This document shows, piece after piece, positions 20,991-34,000 of a stretch of DNA of 64,000 bases. The DNA comes from Conus ventricosus (Eukaryota > Mollusca > Gastropoda > Neogastropoda > Conidae). Both the position numbers and the translations under genes were made by a program. Position 1 is the stretch's first letter. The number at the start of each line of letters is the position of its first letter. The stretch lies in NCBI GenBank assembly GCA_018398815.1, contig CM031609.1, positions 39,792,378 to 39,856,377 on the forward strand, in the 5' to 3' direction. The notes under the pieces are model-generated. The model searched no databases. It was given only the letters and a program-made list of their open reading frames with translations, and was not told where the DNA came from.

Positions 20991-22165
20991 TGCACAGCAA
21001 ATCCGTGAGGGTCGGCCTCTCGGGTTGGGGGGGGGGGGGGGGTGGGGTGTTACCTCCACTTCCACTGTCATCCCTGCCCATTCCTCTGCCTGGAGTGGGG
21101 ACGCACCTGGATCCGGCAGGGTGTGTTCCGGACTGGACGCCGACTCCGTCTTCTGCAGTCCCAGTGTTTACAGTTCCAACTTCGGTTCTATCCTTTCATT
21201 GGGGTGGGCAAGCACCTCGAGGGCTCACTGCGGTATATCATCTGCGTGTGACTTGTGAGTGATGTAGTTGGTGCCTACTAGGTAGGGGACCGGACTCTTC
21301 GATTCATCACTACTTTATTCCAGCTGCTTCATCTCAAGCGCTTCAGTGCAGGTCTTGTGTTTTTCTTGGTACATTGATGTGAGGGCGTGGTGAATCAGAG
21401 ACAGACTTTTACGTGGTGATATAAGAAAACACTTTTTCTTTGTTGTTGTTTCTTTTTTTCAGTGTGCATGTGTCGAGTGTCTGCCACGGTCTTTGAGTGA
21501 GATACTTAAAGTGCAAGATTGAGTTTCGTGTCACTTGAACAATTTAAGTGCTTTAAATGATTTTTTGGGGAATTGAGTTTGGATGTAGGGAATGTCTGAC
21601 ACCAATAGTAAAAAAAATAGTATACGGAATACAGTTCGGGAGAAGCAGGTGTACGCTGAAGCATCGCGTGGGCATCTCGGGTTCGATGGAATATCAACCT
21701 TGTTTATTATTTCAGCCCGGGATTACCAGGTGATGTAGTTCTTCGCCCGTGTTCCTTCTGGTATTGGCCTTCAGTGGGCTGAGGTGTGTAATTTGCCTCT
21801 TGAGGAAGGGTCCCTACATGTGAATGTGCAGCACGTGCGTGCACAGGACTGCATAAGGAGCCATGTGATGATGGTCGCGCATTGGTGGTATTAGTATAGT
21901 CGGAAATTCTTTTTTGCTTTTTTTTTGCGTGTGGGGAGAACTGCGTGTGTCTGCTGGATGTAAAGATCTTGGTGTTTTCATCTGCTATTCTGTTAGTGAG
22001 ACTGCGTGTGTGAATGCAAATAAAGCCTTCTGTTTGGCACCATATTTCCCTTTGTCTGTGTGTTGTTGTGTGGCGTTCGTACTCTCAGGTAAAAGGGGGA
22101 GGGGTGGTTATAAAGGTGGGGGGATATATTCATACATATATCCCTGTCTACTGTCTTATACAGTG
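20991..22165. other. Unassigned DNA right of the element
   Basis: GC-richer at 21.0-21.25 kb with a G tract at 21028-21041. The overlapping frames there (20852-21262) have no domain. The rest is ordinary AT-balanced sequence with no recognised feature. Confidence 0.4.
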
Positions 22166-22166
22166 A

Positions 22167-22228
<62 letters not shown>
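22166..22228. repeat. (GT)n microsatellite
   Basis: About 58 bases of uninterrupted GT. Confidence 0.97.
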
Positions 22229-22229
<1 letters not shown>

Positions 22230-22449
22230 GTGTGGTGGTGTAAACTCTTTAAAATACAAATATCTCAGAACCTTCATTGTTGTATATACGTTACTGAAGT
22301 CACACAAATGACTGTGTTTTATTCGTTACAATCCTACTGGGCCGAGAACCCTATATTTTCTGTAAACTGACATTTTGCACAATTAATTTTGGCGCCATTT
22401 TCAATTGTCCGTCGAACAACCTTGAAAAATTCTTGATTTCACAAACATT

Positions 22450-22758
22450 ATGAGAGAAACCAAAGAATCCAAAAGGCACATTGAAAGTAAAGTCCATAAG
22501 CTCTCATTTCGTATATCGCATGCCAAGGATCTTTTCCCAACAGGCTTGCGACTATACAAAATGACTGACGGCGCCAGTTCCCTTGAGCAAGTCGCCTTCT
22601 TCGTTCATTGTCAATGTTTTGATCTAAAATATCGTTTTACAAAATTCAGATTTCCTCATCGAGATCTTGCCAATTACTCTATTCCTATGACAAATACAGC
22701 TGAAATTTACAGAAACCTTACTGTGACGCTGTTCTACTATCAGCAAAAGGAACGATAA
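22450..22758 (+). CDS. Possible small or partial protein of unknown function
   Basis: 102 codons from an ATG, balanced amino-acid composition (SFRISHAKDLFPTGLRLYK, LEQVAFFVHCQCFDLKYRF), no low complexity. The last codons run into the minisatellite that follows. It could be a host exon, a transposon fragment or chance. No family is recognised and no splice sites were chosen. Confidence 0.25.
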   Translation: MRETKESKRHIESKVHKLSFRISHAKDLFPTGLRLYKMTDGASSLEQVAFFVHCQCFDLKYRFTKFRFPHRDLANYSIPMTNTAEIYRNLTVTLFYYQQKER

Positions 22759-23810
22759 CACCTTACACGTAGCGCTGTTCTACAGTCAGCAAAGAGACAT
22801 TTTGATACATTACGGTAGTCCTGTTCTACTGTCAGCAAAGGGAATGATGATACCTTACTGTGGCCCTGTTCTACTGTCGCATAGGGAATGATAATACCTT
22901 ACTGTGGTCCTGTTCTAACTGTCAGCAAAGGGGAAAGAAAATACCTTACTGTGGCCCTGTTCTACTGTCAGCAAAGGGAATGATAATACCTTACTGTGGC
23001 CCTGTTCTACTGTCAGCAGAGGGAATGATGATACCTTACTGTGGCCCTATGAAGTCAGCAGAGGAATGAAAATACCTTACTGTGGCCCTGTTCTACTGTC
23101 AGCAAGGGGATGGTAATACCTTACTGTGGTCCTGTTCTACTGTCAGCAAAGGAATGATAATACCTTACTGTGGCCCTGTTCTACTGTCAGCAAGGGAATG
23201 ATAATACCTTACTGTGGCCTGTTCTACTGTCAGCAAAGGGAATGATAACCCTTTCTGTGGCCCTGTTCTACTATCAGCAAAGGGAATGATAATACCTTAC
23301 TGTGGCCCTGTTCGACTGTCAGCAAGGGAAATAAGGGCTGCTTAAAAAAATATGATACCTACTGTGGCCTGTTCTACTGTCAGCAGAGGGAATGATAATA
23401 CCTACTGTGGCCCTGTTCTACTGTCAGCAAGGGAATGATAATACCTTACTGTGGTCCTGTTTACTGTCAGCAAGGAATGATAATACCTTACTGTGGCCCT
23501 TATATGTCAGCAAGGGAATGATGATACCTTACTGTGGTCCTGTTTACTGTCAGCAAATGGAATGATAATACCTTACTGTGGCCCTGTTCAAGTCAGCAGA
23601 GGATGATAATACTTATTGTGGTCCTGTTCTACTGTCAGCAGAGGAATGATGATACCTTACTGTGGTCCTGTTCTACTGTCAGCAGAGGGATGTGATAATA
23701 ACTTATTGTGGCCCTGTTCTACTGTCAGCAAAGGGAATGATAATACCTTACTGTGGCCATAGCTGCTGTCAGCAAAGGGAATCACAATAACTATACTGCA
23801 GTCCTTTTGA
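22729..23810. repeat. 45-bp minisatellite, about 23 copies
   Basis: The unit begins CTGTTCTACTGTCAGCAAAG, continues GGAATGATAATACCTTACTG and ends TGGCC. Copies vary by 1-3 nt and by small deletions. One interruption lies at about 23330-23350. Because 45 is a multiple of three, some frames stay open through the array. They are not genes. Confidence 0.95.
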
Positions 23811-23991
23811 CTGTCAATTAATAGGGCAAGTCTTCGTTGCAACCTTGCTGGACTGTCAGCAAATGGAATCTTGTCTCCCATGCGCTCGATATTACAAGTA
23901 AACAAATTAGATCTCATTCCTTTCACAAAATGATTATTCCACAGAAAAAAAATGGGCCCTGTAGATCAATGTCTTTTAAGGCCGCCCCTCG

Positions 23992-24028
<37 letters not shown>

Positions 24029-24736
24029 AGAATATATAAACGATAAACTATAATTCATGCGACCATTTTCCCAAAGTTCATTTCTATCCCGCTAGAGACT
24101 TTCACAATGTCCACTTCCTTGACGAGAAAAGGGGTTTATGAATTATCTACAGCATCGTTTTTAGGAGAAGCTGTTTTTCACTTTGTAGCCTATACTTTAC
24201 AGGATCCTTTTGTGAAATGCGAAAAGGTTTAACGGGTTTCAACTTTAATTTTTCCTTTTTTCATATAACGCAGATGACCTCAAGGAGATCGGCGGAGAGG
24301 GTGGTGCCATAATAGAGCTGTCACCTCGCTTAAATCTTTTCTATATAGATACATTTATTTTTAAAAAATGTCGTGAAAAGTAGTTTACATGATATATCAA
24401 ACATCGACATATATCAAAATCCTAACAATGGACTGATCACTATTTGATTAAATGACAGTTAACTGAAGTATAGCGTGCATACTTGTTTTAAAAACTTCAA
24501 GCACAAATGTTGTAAAGAAAGAAATACATATGAAATTGAAAATGGACAGTTAAACATATTTAACTTTGCTTAGAAAGTATTAGACGAAAAAATAGTTGAG
24601 ATAGTTGAAAACACGTTTCCGGATTTGGATATGAATTTATCAGGCAAAATCTGATCTTTTCCTTCTGATGTTTTATTCTACGTCCAACCATTCACTTATT
24701 GCGTGGTTCAGCCAGCCGCTTCTTTCTCTTTTTCTG
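23811..24736. other. Unassigned DNA with a C tract
   Basis: A pure C tract of about 35 bases lies at 23992-24026. The remainder shows no coding frame or recognised repeat. Confidence 0.5.
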
Positions 24737-24842
24737 TCCCCCCCCCCCCCTCCCCCACCCCCACCCCCACATCTCTTTCTCTCTCTCTCTCTCTAATGCA
24801 AACACATACACACAATACACACCAGCGTGGGCACGCGCGCGC

Positions 24843-24919
<77 letters not shown>

Positions 24920-24990
24920 TGTCTGTCTGTCTGTCTGTATGTATATATGTATGTATGTGTGTGTGAGAGAGATAGACAGACAGAAAGACA
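24737..24990. repeat. C-tract/(CT)n/(GT)n/(CTGT)n compound microsatellite
   Basis: A C-rich tract, a CT run, CACACA with GCGCGC steps, a GT run of about 75 bases, then CTGT and GTAT tetranucleotides and GACAGA steps. Confidence 0.95.
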
Positions 24991-25435
24991 CAGACAGAAA
25001 GATTGAGTAAATTACAAAAATATGATCATGCACATGCATCCTTTTTGTTAATAGCCACCGATCAAATAATTCTATAATAATAACAAAATCTGTTTCAAGT
25101 TCAGAATAATCAACAGGCACAAAAAGACTATAAGAAACACAAACCAACCAGGAAATAAAATCAAGCACATGGGAAGTACTTTTTTTTCTAGCCGAAGCTG
25201 ATACATACTCTAACAGGATTTGAATCCAGTTACAATGAGTACATCTCGTATATATATAATAAAAACACAGCACGAATCTGATTCTGTTTGGTATTGTTAT
25301 CAATCACATGACGGATGTCACCTGACTGAGGTCGTAAAACACGAGGCCTATACATCATTCCTGTCTCCGCGTGACTCAACAGCTGTTGCTCCTCACTCTT
25401 TTCCCTCCACCTTTTGCGTGATTTATGGGCTGCAG

Positions 25436-25437
<2 letters not shown>
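24991..25437. other. Unassigned DNA
   Basis: No supported gene. The long minus-strand frame here is driven by the neighbouring microsatellite. Confidence 0.4.
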
Positions 25438-25492
<55 letters not shown>

Positions 25493-25517
25493 ATATATAT
25501 ACATATATATATACAAC
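25438..25517. repeat. (CT)n-(AT)n microsatellite
   Basis: About 50 bases of CT followed by about 27 bases of TA/TACA. Confidence 0.97.
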
Positions 25518-26060
25518 AAACTAATAAATTCCAAGGATAAGTACCGCGCACCGTTCCAGCAACTTACAGAGCAGCTTGGTGTTGCAATGACTGCAAGAAA
25601 TATTGAATTATAAACAAAGCTTGCTCTTATGTCTTAGATTGACGAAATAGGGGGAAATAAGCATTCATATCTGCAGTGGTAGATGATTCTGCCTAACTAA
25701 CAGTATGTGCTTGAGTGGGTGAATGGAGAAAATAAAATAAATGCTTCTAAAAATGAGCCTTCAGCAAGCTTATAGTCTCCAAGGGGGAGACATCCTCCAA
25801 TAGGGAGGGAAACTCACTAACATAAAAACTCCTGGTCATATACCGATATTTCGAAACCTTGTTATTTCTCCTCAGTGACCGCGGAAAGTGGTAATTTGAC
25901 TCCTCTGCCTTTTCAGTTTTAAGAAGAATGCAATCCCAGAAAAGGCTGGTGTGCAATACCGTAGTATATTTGTTGAGTTTTCAAAAAACCAACCAAAGGT
26001 GCCACCTAAGAAGCAAAAGAAAATCATGAAAGAGCAAAACAAGCTACATTTTCTTGTGAA
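25518..26060. other. Unassigned DNA
   Basis: Ordinary composition. No gene, RNA or repeat family recognised. Confidence 0.4.
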
Positions 26061-26134
26061 AAGTATATATATATATATATATTTATTATATATATATATA
26101 ATATTATATATTATATATATAATATGAGTGGCTG

Positions 26135-26184
<50 letters not shown>

Positions 26185-26206
26185 ATATCTGTCTACGAGT
26201 GGCTGC

Positions 26207-26266
<60 letters not shown>

Positions 26267-26294
26267 GTGTGTGTGTCTCTCTCTCTCTCTCTCT

Positions 26295-26364
<70 letters not shown>

Positions 26365-26398
26365 CGCTCGCTCGCTCGCTCGTTCTCTTGCTCTCTCA
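26061..26398. repeat. Large AT/CT/GT compound microsatellite block
   Basis: TA-rich at 26064-26123, (CT) at 26138-26184, (GT) at 26211-26275, (CT) at 26276-26360, then CGCT steps. GAGTGGCTGCCT occurs on both sides of the first CT run, so the block includes a short local duplication. Confidence 0.95.
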
Positions 26399-28127
26399 AA
26401 AATTAGAACAGTTCGATCATATGAAAAAGCTGCATTAAATTCCAGTGTGAGTGTGGCCAAGAAAGAGTTCAGAGATTCTGAACTAGTATCACTGAACATC
26501 CGTGTACAACCTTGCACATAACACATACGTGTATGCATACTTTCGCACTTATCACGCGTGCTTTCCTGCCTGTCTGCCTGTGTGTTTCACATCTAATCCC
26601 AGGTGAAAATAATTTTACCAGTTCTGTGCAGCAAAATTGTTATTCCAGTTAAAAGCCAGTGTTTGGTAATGCGGCGTTCCTTCATAGTACTTACGGGCTT
26701 TTACTTCTCGTTACCCATACCGCTTTAACGCTACACACCACTGTCCACATCATTGCCACAGGCAGTACAGTAATTTCACAGCCTGACTGTGTGTACAATG
26801 GTTTTGAGGACTGAAGTTTTTTTCACGTGGTAACAAATACTGTTTGTGATGATATTTTGGGGGGGGGGGGGGGGGAATCTTGAAAATGTTGAGAAGTTGG
26901 CATTATCATTGACCTGATTTTAAATTCGATGAATATTTATATCCACACGCTCTTTCACAACACATAAACAACAACAAAGGTATTTGACAGTCTCTGTTTA
27001 TTTTCACATAAAAGTGAATAACTCGGCAAGACAATCCGTGGCATTATTTGAAGAGTATTTGTTGTAGCCTTTATGGCGTTTGGAAACAGGATGATAAACT
27101 TTTAACTTCATTAACTCTCTTTTCGCTTTGTTATCTAAACAACTTAACCATGTCATTAAAAAGAAGTGGCTTCATATTTAATACCTTTTGACCTGAACTA
27201 ATGTTTGACTCAAGTCCTTTCCAAACAGGACATTCACAGTTAAAAGGAAAGAAAAAAAAGCATTTTATGTCCAGCTTTCACATGTGATCGTGAAACCACA
27301 GATTTTTAAATTTGATTGAATCTGCCGTTCGGAAAAAGAACTTAATGTTTGTTATTTTCCCATAGGACAGGAAGAGAAGAAGCTGACACATTTTGGGAAA
27401 AGTGCAGTTTTTTAATCATCGATCTTTTGATAAACAGCATTTTCCCAAGAGGAGTGATCTTTCCCTTTTTTCCACTTTACAATTATCATCTGATATCATG
27501 TAATGTGCTTGCATATTCACATATTTCATCTGTTTGAAAAGGATAGGTTGCTCTAAAGATACATGGATCCCACTGAAAGTTTCTAAAAAATCTTGTTTGC
27601 TACTCTATGTTCACACTACCTATGTTAAGTTATTATCAACCTTCAGTCCAGACATTCTAGAAAATAATTATAATCCATGTATTGGCCTTAGTGAGTGACT
27701 TCTCTGAGTTGTCCATGTAAATGGTAGTGTCGTCTGCAATAGTTTCTGATGCTTTGATTCTAAACTGTAAGATTCTTCTTTTTTTCTTTAACGTTTAGGA
27801 TATCTGGACAATCAAGGTACAAATATGCGGACGCTCTGGCAGGTGAGCAACAATAATAACTGCAGTATAGCTTGGCCGGTCTGATGTGAGAAGAAGTCAA
27901 AAGAATTACCTCAACAAACAAGATCAAAGTAAGAGCTCACCATCAAGAGAGGAAGTGGCTGCAATCCAGATTTACAGAAAGAGCAAGGAACATCACCAGC
28001 CAAACACATATTCGAATGATATCAAGGCCAACACTGCGAAGACTCCTAGAGAATGGGGCAGATTCATACTGGGCATTTCCAATGGCATACATAAATGACA
28101 TAACGACTACCGGATTTAAACAGGTCA
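26399..28127. other. Unassigned DNA
   Basis: A G tract lies at 26859-26876. Small frames (27349-27537, 27886-28098) lack domains. The last 100 bases or so may be Penelope-like 3' sequence continuing from the next feature. Confidence 0.45.
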
Positions 28128-29480
28128 CTCAGCTAGGAATAGCACTTACTTGGAGCTTTCGACAGACCTCCATCCATCTTCTTCAGTGGTCGTGTTGCTA
28201 CTGGGTGAACTGGCGTTCAGTGCACACGACCACGGGTCGAACCCTGGTCATGTGACTGAACAATGAGGGAGTTGTACACCGATGGCAAGGTGTGTCTGCC
28301 CCGGTCCCGGTTGAGTGTGGGGTTGTTGGCGGCAATATGTATAGCCTCCTTCATCCCACGCTGAAACCATCTATTGTCATGGTCGAGAACGCTGATGTTT
28401 TCATAATCGAACTGATGTTGCTGGGCGTGTAGGTGGGCGCCTACTGGTGATGATTCCCTTTTGTGTTCTGTCAAGCGTTCTCGAAGGTTTCTCTCAATTT
28501 CCCCGACATAGTTCTCTTCACAGTCACGACAGTCTGTTCGGTAGATCACACCAGACTTGTCCCGTTTGTCAATTTTGTCCTTGGGGGGCGACCAACTGGC
28601 TGCAGATAGTGTTGACAGGTTTGGGATGTATAGAGACGCCGATTTTCCTGATCTTCCTATTCAAGGCTTCAGTCACACCGCAGACATAGGGGATGGTGAC
28701 ATGTCCTTTACGCCTGGTTTGGTCTTGTTTGGTGGTAGGATGCGGTGTAATCTTCTTGCCAGCCGGGATGTTCCGCACCCACTTCTCATAGCCTGATATG
28801 GTGAGAACCAGTTTGAGGTGTTCCATTTCCTGGTCTTTGGCATCCTGAGTAGAGATATGGTGTTGGCCCGATGGGTGAGGGTGCGTATTACTCCGAGTTT
28901 GTGTTCCAGTGGCTGGTGGCTTTCGAACTGTAGGTACTGGTCGGTGTGGGTAGGTTTGCGGTACACACTGAAGGAGAGGCTGTCCTCTGTCCGTGTAATG
29001 AGTGTGTCTGGCATGGCAATCGAGTTGTTCTCCGCCTCATGAGTGAATTTGATAGCAGGGTGTTGACTGTTCAAATGGCTAGTGAAGTCCTCCACCAGCT
29101 CCCTCTTGAGGGTGGTCATGGTGTCGTCCACGTAAGCGGCCCCAACAGTGTGGAGGAGAATGGTAAGACGCCAGGGCCTTCTCCTCGAAGTCCTCCATGA
29201 AGAGGTTGGCTACAATGGGGCTGACTGGAGAACCCATGGCCGCTCCTGCGGTCTGCTGGTAGAAGTTGCTTTGGAACGTGAAGTAAGTGGTGTTAAGACA
29301 GCAAGCCAGGAGTTCACAGATGCTGTCCACGGAAAGCGTAGTACGCTGGGGCAGAGTGTCGTCAGCCTGGAGTCTTGCTTTGATGATGTGGATGCTTTCT
29401 TCGACGGGGACGCTGGTGAACAATGCTGAAACATATGATACCAGGCCCTCGACAGGAGAAAGGGTGTAGTCTGCCATAAA
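28128..29480 (-). pseudogene. Penelope-like retroelement, 5'-truncated: reverse transcriptase plus GIY-YIG nuclease
   Basis: Read from right to left: an RT fingers/palm part (LFTSVPVEESIHII, then QQTAGAAMGSPVSPIVANLF), the catalytic YVDD (YVDDTMTTL at about 29125), and an RT thumb part (SVYRKPTHTDQYLQF). After frameshifts comes a GIY-YIG domain (CEENYVGEIERNLRERLTEH, GMKEAIHIA, LNRDRG). RT followed by a C-terminal GIY-YIG endonuclease is the diagnostic layout of canonical Penelope-like elements. Three reading frames are used, with breaks near 29.13 and 28.6 kb, and the RT N-terminus is missing, so it is dead. The 3' end lies left of 28.217, with ACTGAAGAAGATGGATGGAG near 28180. Confidence 0.85.
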
Positions 29481-29499
29481 TCACCAAACACACATCAAC

Positions 29500-29897
29500 T
29501 GAGATGACTTTGAAAAATGAAGCTGAAAGTCACGAGCGAGCAGATCGAGGCCGTGCACAGAGTCGGACCACATCGACCTGCTGGATCTACCGACTCCGCC
29601 AAGGATACCAACAAACCGAGAGGTATTGTGGTACGATTCGTGTCGTGACGCGTTCGAGATACTGTGCTCTATGCCCGGAAAGGTCTTAAAGGTACAAAGA
29701 CAGTATTTGTAGAAGATCTTACTCCCAGAGCGTACACACTACTATGCACTGTGAAAAGTGATACCAGTGTTTGTGCACAAGCTTGGACCAGAAACGGCTC
29801 AGTCATTATGAAAACGCAAAACGGTAAGATCGTCAACGTTCCATCTTCAGCAGAGTTCAAACATTCTGCTGATCGTGCCACATGGGCAAAGAAGTAA
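29500..29897 (+). pseudogene. Possible LINE ORF1 C-terminal (RNA-binding) fragment
   Basis: Plus-strand coding split between two frames: AESHERADRGRAQ and the overlapping reading around 29.56-29.66 kb, then LYARKGLKGTKTVFVEDLT and CAQAWTRNGSVIMKTQNGK up to a TAA near 29897. The pattern of a basic strand-helix unit followed by a short domain ending in lysines resembles ORF1 proteins of L1/Tx1-like elements, as I recall them from mollusc and cnidarian genomes. It is adjacent to, and opposite in strand to, the truncated Penelope-like element, so one may have inserted next to the other. No endonuclease or RT follows. Confidence 0.45.
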
Positions 29898-30852
29898 ATG
29901 CTTGTGCAAGATTAGACCTACGCCTAGTGATAAAGTGATCCTGGGTAAAGTATTGTCTGTCTTAAAATTGAATGTTTGGGTCTGACACGTAGTAGCCTAA
30001 ATGATAGCCATAGTTTTCAGATGCCGTTTGGAACATTTATTTTCAAGTTTATGAAGTAATTTGGTTATTCAAAATCATTTTAAAAAGTTTAAATTTGCTT
30101 GTTTCTTTTCAACTAAGCTTTTTTTTTGGTATCAAGTGCATTGTAAACTCTAGATCAAGGTCTTGTGTCACTTGGAAGTTCAGATCGAGGGTCAAGGGTC
30201 AAGGCGGATGCAGAGTAGCCACGTGACACGTTTGTTTTGATCTGTTAGGGGGGAAATGGAACGATCACTCAAATTACAATCATCAGTTTCATTTCATGCC
30301 TCAGGAGTTTAATGGCCAAAATTAAAAGAATACTATAGATTATGTAGTAACGTTTGATTGTTCTGTCATCACATTGTGATTGTTAAGAAACGTTTTCAGT
30401 GCTCAAAACTTAAAGTATAGCTATTAATGTCCAACTGTAGGCTGTTGTCAGTCTGGAGTTGGCTACCCAAAGTACTTAGTTCCTTCTCTGACAGGGTTTT
30501 ATTTTTTATTATTTTGTTGTTGTTGTTGTTGTAAATTTATATGTGCTTCATGACTGTAAGATAGGCTAGAAGTGATACTGTCTTCGGTGAATGTAGTGCC
30601 GGTATGTCCTGCTTAAAGATTCTTTGATTACACTGGCTGTTTGAGCCTTTTCCGTGTGTGCTAAGTAACACAGCTGAACAGGAGTTTCGTGGGGTTTTTT
30701 TCATTGTTTTTTTCATAGTGATTCCAAGGAAAGGATATGCTTTTTCCCCCCTGATAGAGATAATGTACTGATGTTGTCTTATTCATAGTTCTCTTTCAAT
30801 GGTGAAACAAAAGAAGGAACTGGGTATTAACATTCTTTCATCACTCTGTTAG
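29898..30852. other. Unassigned DNA
   Basis: T-rich with GTT steps at 30515-30530. No gene supported. Confidence 0.4.
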
Positions 30853-31047
30853 GAGATAAGATAAGATAATGTTGCTTATAGCCCAGCCGACCGCAAAGGG
30901 CCACATCAGGGCTGTCACCACGTTAAAATCAACTCACCAGTCATTAAAAAAAAAACCAAAAAAAAAACAACTTTCACACATCTCATTTAATGACATCGTC
31001 TAGAAACGCACCAGAAATTGCATTAAAAATCTTTCTTCCGTAAAATC

Positions 31048-34000
31048 TTAAATCAGATGAAAAATATTAATCTCTCTCAAAAACTCAAGGATCACATCAG
31101 GCGGGACATCCCTGAACAGGATCTTCATGGACTCCGCTGTAAAATGTTTGTGTCTCACATCGTGCAAGTCCCAACACTCTAAAAGAACATGTTTCATTGT
31201 GAGTGGCGCATGACATGGAATGCACCACAGAGCTTCTTCACTCTTTAAAAGGTAAGAATGGGTAAAATACGAATGGCCGGTGTGCAGCCGGCACAGAACC
31301 GTTTCCTCTTTACGACCTCCCGACGTAGATGGGAGGAAGTCCTTAAGGTTTGGACGGATCTGAAAAAGTTTGTTACTCGTCTGTGTGTTCCAATCCTCCT
31401 GCCAGAGGTCTCTCACATAATCGTTAATTTTGGGTTCACATCTGAGCAGGGGATATAAACGTTGGACAGTTTCTCTCTTGTGGCGTTCTTGGCTAAACGA
31501 TCAACCATTTCGTTCCCGCCGATGCCAACATGACCAGGAACCCAAGCAAGAGTAATGTTGTAACCGTCCGCCTTCAACTTGCTAAAAAGTTCAAAAAAAA
31601 GTAAAAGTTCTGGATGCTGAAGGTTGCGGCCAGCTATGGCCTCCAAAGCTGACAGCGAATCCGACAGAACCAGAAAGTCCCTCTTCGAAGAATGCGAGAT
31701 TATCTTCAAAGCCAAAACCAGAGCGGTAAGTTCAGCAGAATAGACAGAAGCATCGGAATGAATATGTTCCAACAGTATCTGAGAAGGAGCCCCAGGGCAG
31801 TAGGCTGCACAGGCCACTCCATCTTCAGACTTGGAACCGTCAGTGAAAACTTTTTGACAGGATGGGAATTTGGAACAGAGGTCAGCATACAATGCCTTGT
31901 ACGCCAGAGAGCTGGTAGACTCTTTGCGAAAAGGTGCAAGATCGAAACGAATCTCTGGTGTGAAAAAGGTCCACGGAGGTTGATCCGGAAACTTGGAAAA
32001 ATCGGACACAACTCCTAGGTCTAGACCTGCATTCCGCACGTGAGGCCGCATACGAAGACCAAACGGCGGAATACATTTCGGGTTATTTTCAAACTTACTT
32101 TGGAACGGAGGGTCAAAGACACAGTCATAGGCAGGATTCTGCGGTTCTGAGAACAGTCGGATATAATAATTCAAAGACAGTTTCAGCCTGCGGTTGGACA
32201 GTGAAGGTTCACCCGCCTCTGCGTACAGGCTGTACACAGGGGTGGTGCGGAACGCTCCAAGACAGAGACGAAGCCCTTGATGGTGGATAGGGTCCAAGAG
32301 TTTGAGGTAAGACGATCTTGCGGAGCCGTAACAGCACAAACCGTAGTCCAGTTTGGAACAGACCAAGGCTCTGTAGAGGTGCAGCAAAGTTTTCTTATCA
32401 GCGCCCCAGTCGGTGTGCGCTACGACCCGCAGAATATTCAGTGCTTTCTGGCAAGCAGTTTTGAGGTGTTTGATGTGGCTGAGAAAGTTAAGTTTCTGGT
32501 CAAAAATGACTCCCAGAAATTTGGCCTCTTTAAACAACTGGAATGGGAGATTTCCCTACTTGAAGTTCAGGATCTGGAAAAAACTGACGGAAATTATGGA
32601 AGTGAATACACTGCGTCTTTGTTGGAGAAAAGGTGAAACCGTTTTCATCTCCCACCGATGGATTTTATCTACGCAAAGCTGGAGCCTGCGCTGGACACTC
32701 GGTTACAGGCTTCCAGTTGCGTAGACAGCAAAATCATCCACAAACAATGAGCAGTCTGAACCCTGCTGAACTAAAGAGGGCAGGAGACAGTATGCTCCCC
32801 TGTGGAACACCCAACTCCTGCTCGTGGACATCAGAGAGAGTGGTGCCAACCCGGACCTGAAACTGTCGTTCTGCCAAAAAATTTTGAATGAAAAGCGGAA
32901 GATGACCTCGAAAAACCCAGATCATGGAGATCATGAAGTATCCCCGACTTCCAGGTGGTATCGTAGGCCTTCTCCAAGTCAAAGAAAATTGCCACTGCAT
33001 GCTGTCTGTTCAAAAAAGCGTTCCGAAGTGTAGATTCCAGACGAATCAAATGGTCAACGGTAGTCGATGTTTGCGGAAACCACACTGTTCTTTCGCCAAA
33101 AGGCCATTGGTTTCGAGTTTCCACATGAGCCTAGCATTGACCATTTTCTCCATCAATTTGCAGACACAGCTGGTCAAAGCTATGGACGGTAGTTTGATGG
33201 ATTAGAAAGATCTTTTCCAGGTTTGGGGATGGGAATAATGAGGGCTTTCCGCCAAGAGGTGGAAAGAAACCTGTAGTCCACACATGGTTGTATACCTGTA
33301 GCAGTATGTTCAGACCTTCTTGCGGAAGATGTTTCAACAGTTGATAATGAATTTCATCCATACCTGGAGAGGAATCGCTGCAAGAAAGTAAGGCAGATTT
33401 CAGCTCGTTTAACGTGAAAGGAAGATTGTAGTCTTCCATGTTGTCGGACGAAAAGTTGCAGGGTGATTTTTCTTTTAGGGCTTTGTTTTGACAAAAGTGG
33501 CTGATTTGTTAGAAGAGGAGGAATTCTTTTCAATGGTTGAAGCAAGCAGATTAGCAACTGCTTTTTGTCTGTTATTAAAGAGTCAGAAAACTTGAGATGG
33601 TTCACAGTGGGACAGGTGTTCTTCCCTCTGATTTTCTTAATGATGTTCCACACTTTTTTCTTGGAAGTTTTCGATGTCAGCCTGGAGCAGAAACTTCTCC
33701 AGGACTGACGTTTACTGATTTTAAAAGTGTGTCTCGATTTGGCACGGAGTTTCTGATGGGCTCGAGCGTTGGGACCCGAAGGTCGTTGGTACACCTGACG
33801 CTGAGCCCGTTTTCGAACTTTGGAAATTTGTTGGCAGTCTGAATCAAACCAGGGTGTTTTTGGCATTTGAAGTTTATCGGAAGACACTGGAATACAAGCT
33901 TTAGCACACTTGATCACAGTGTTAGTCAGTGATTCTGCTGGGTCCGGACTCTGAAGAAAATCAGTGTCCTGGAATTCCTGAGAAATAGTGGCTGCAAATA

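Noticed and set aside
20852..21262. Overlapping 100-136-codon frames right of the 15-kb element
   Set aside because: Three frames overlap in a GC-rich stretch containing a G tract. No domain or consistent codon preference.
22729..23810. CRISPR-like array
   Set aside because: Units are contiguous 45-bp tandem copies without unique spacers, and the genome is animal.
24692..25303. 203-codon minus-strand protein
   Set aside because: Its core is Thr-His repeats from the GT microsatellite, and the flanks show no domain.
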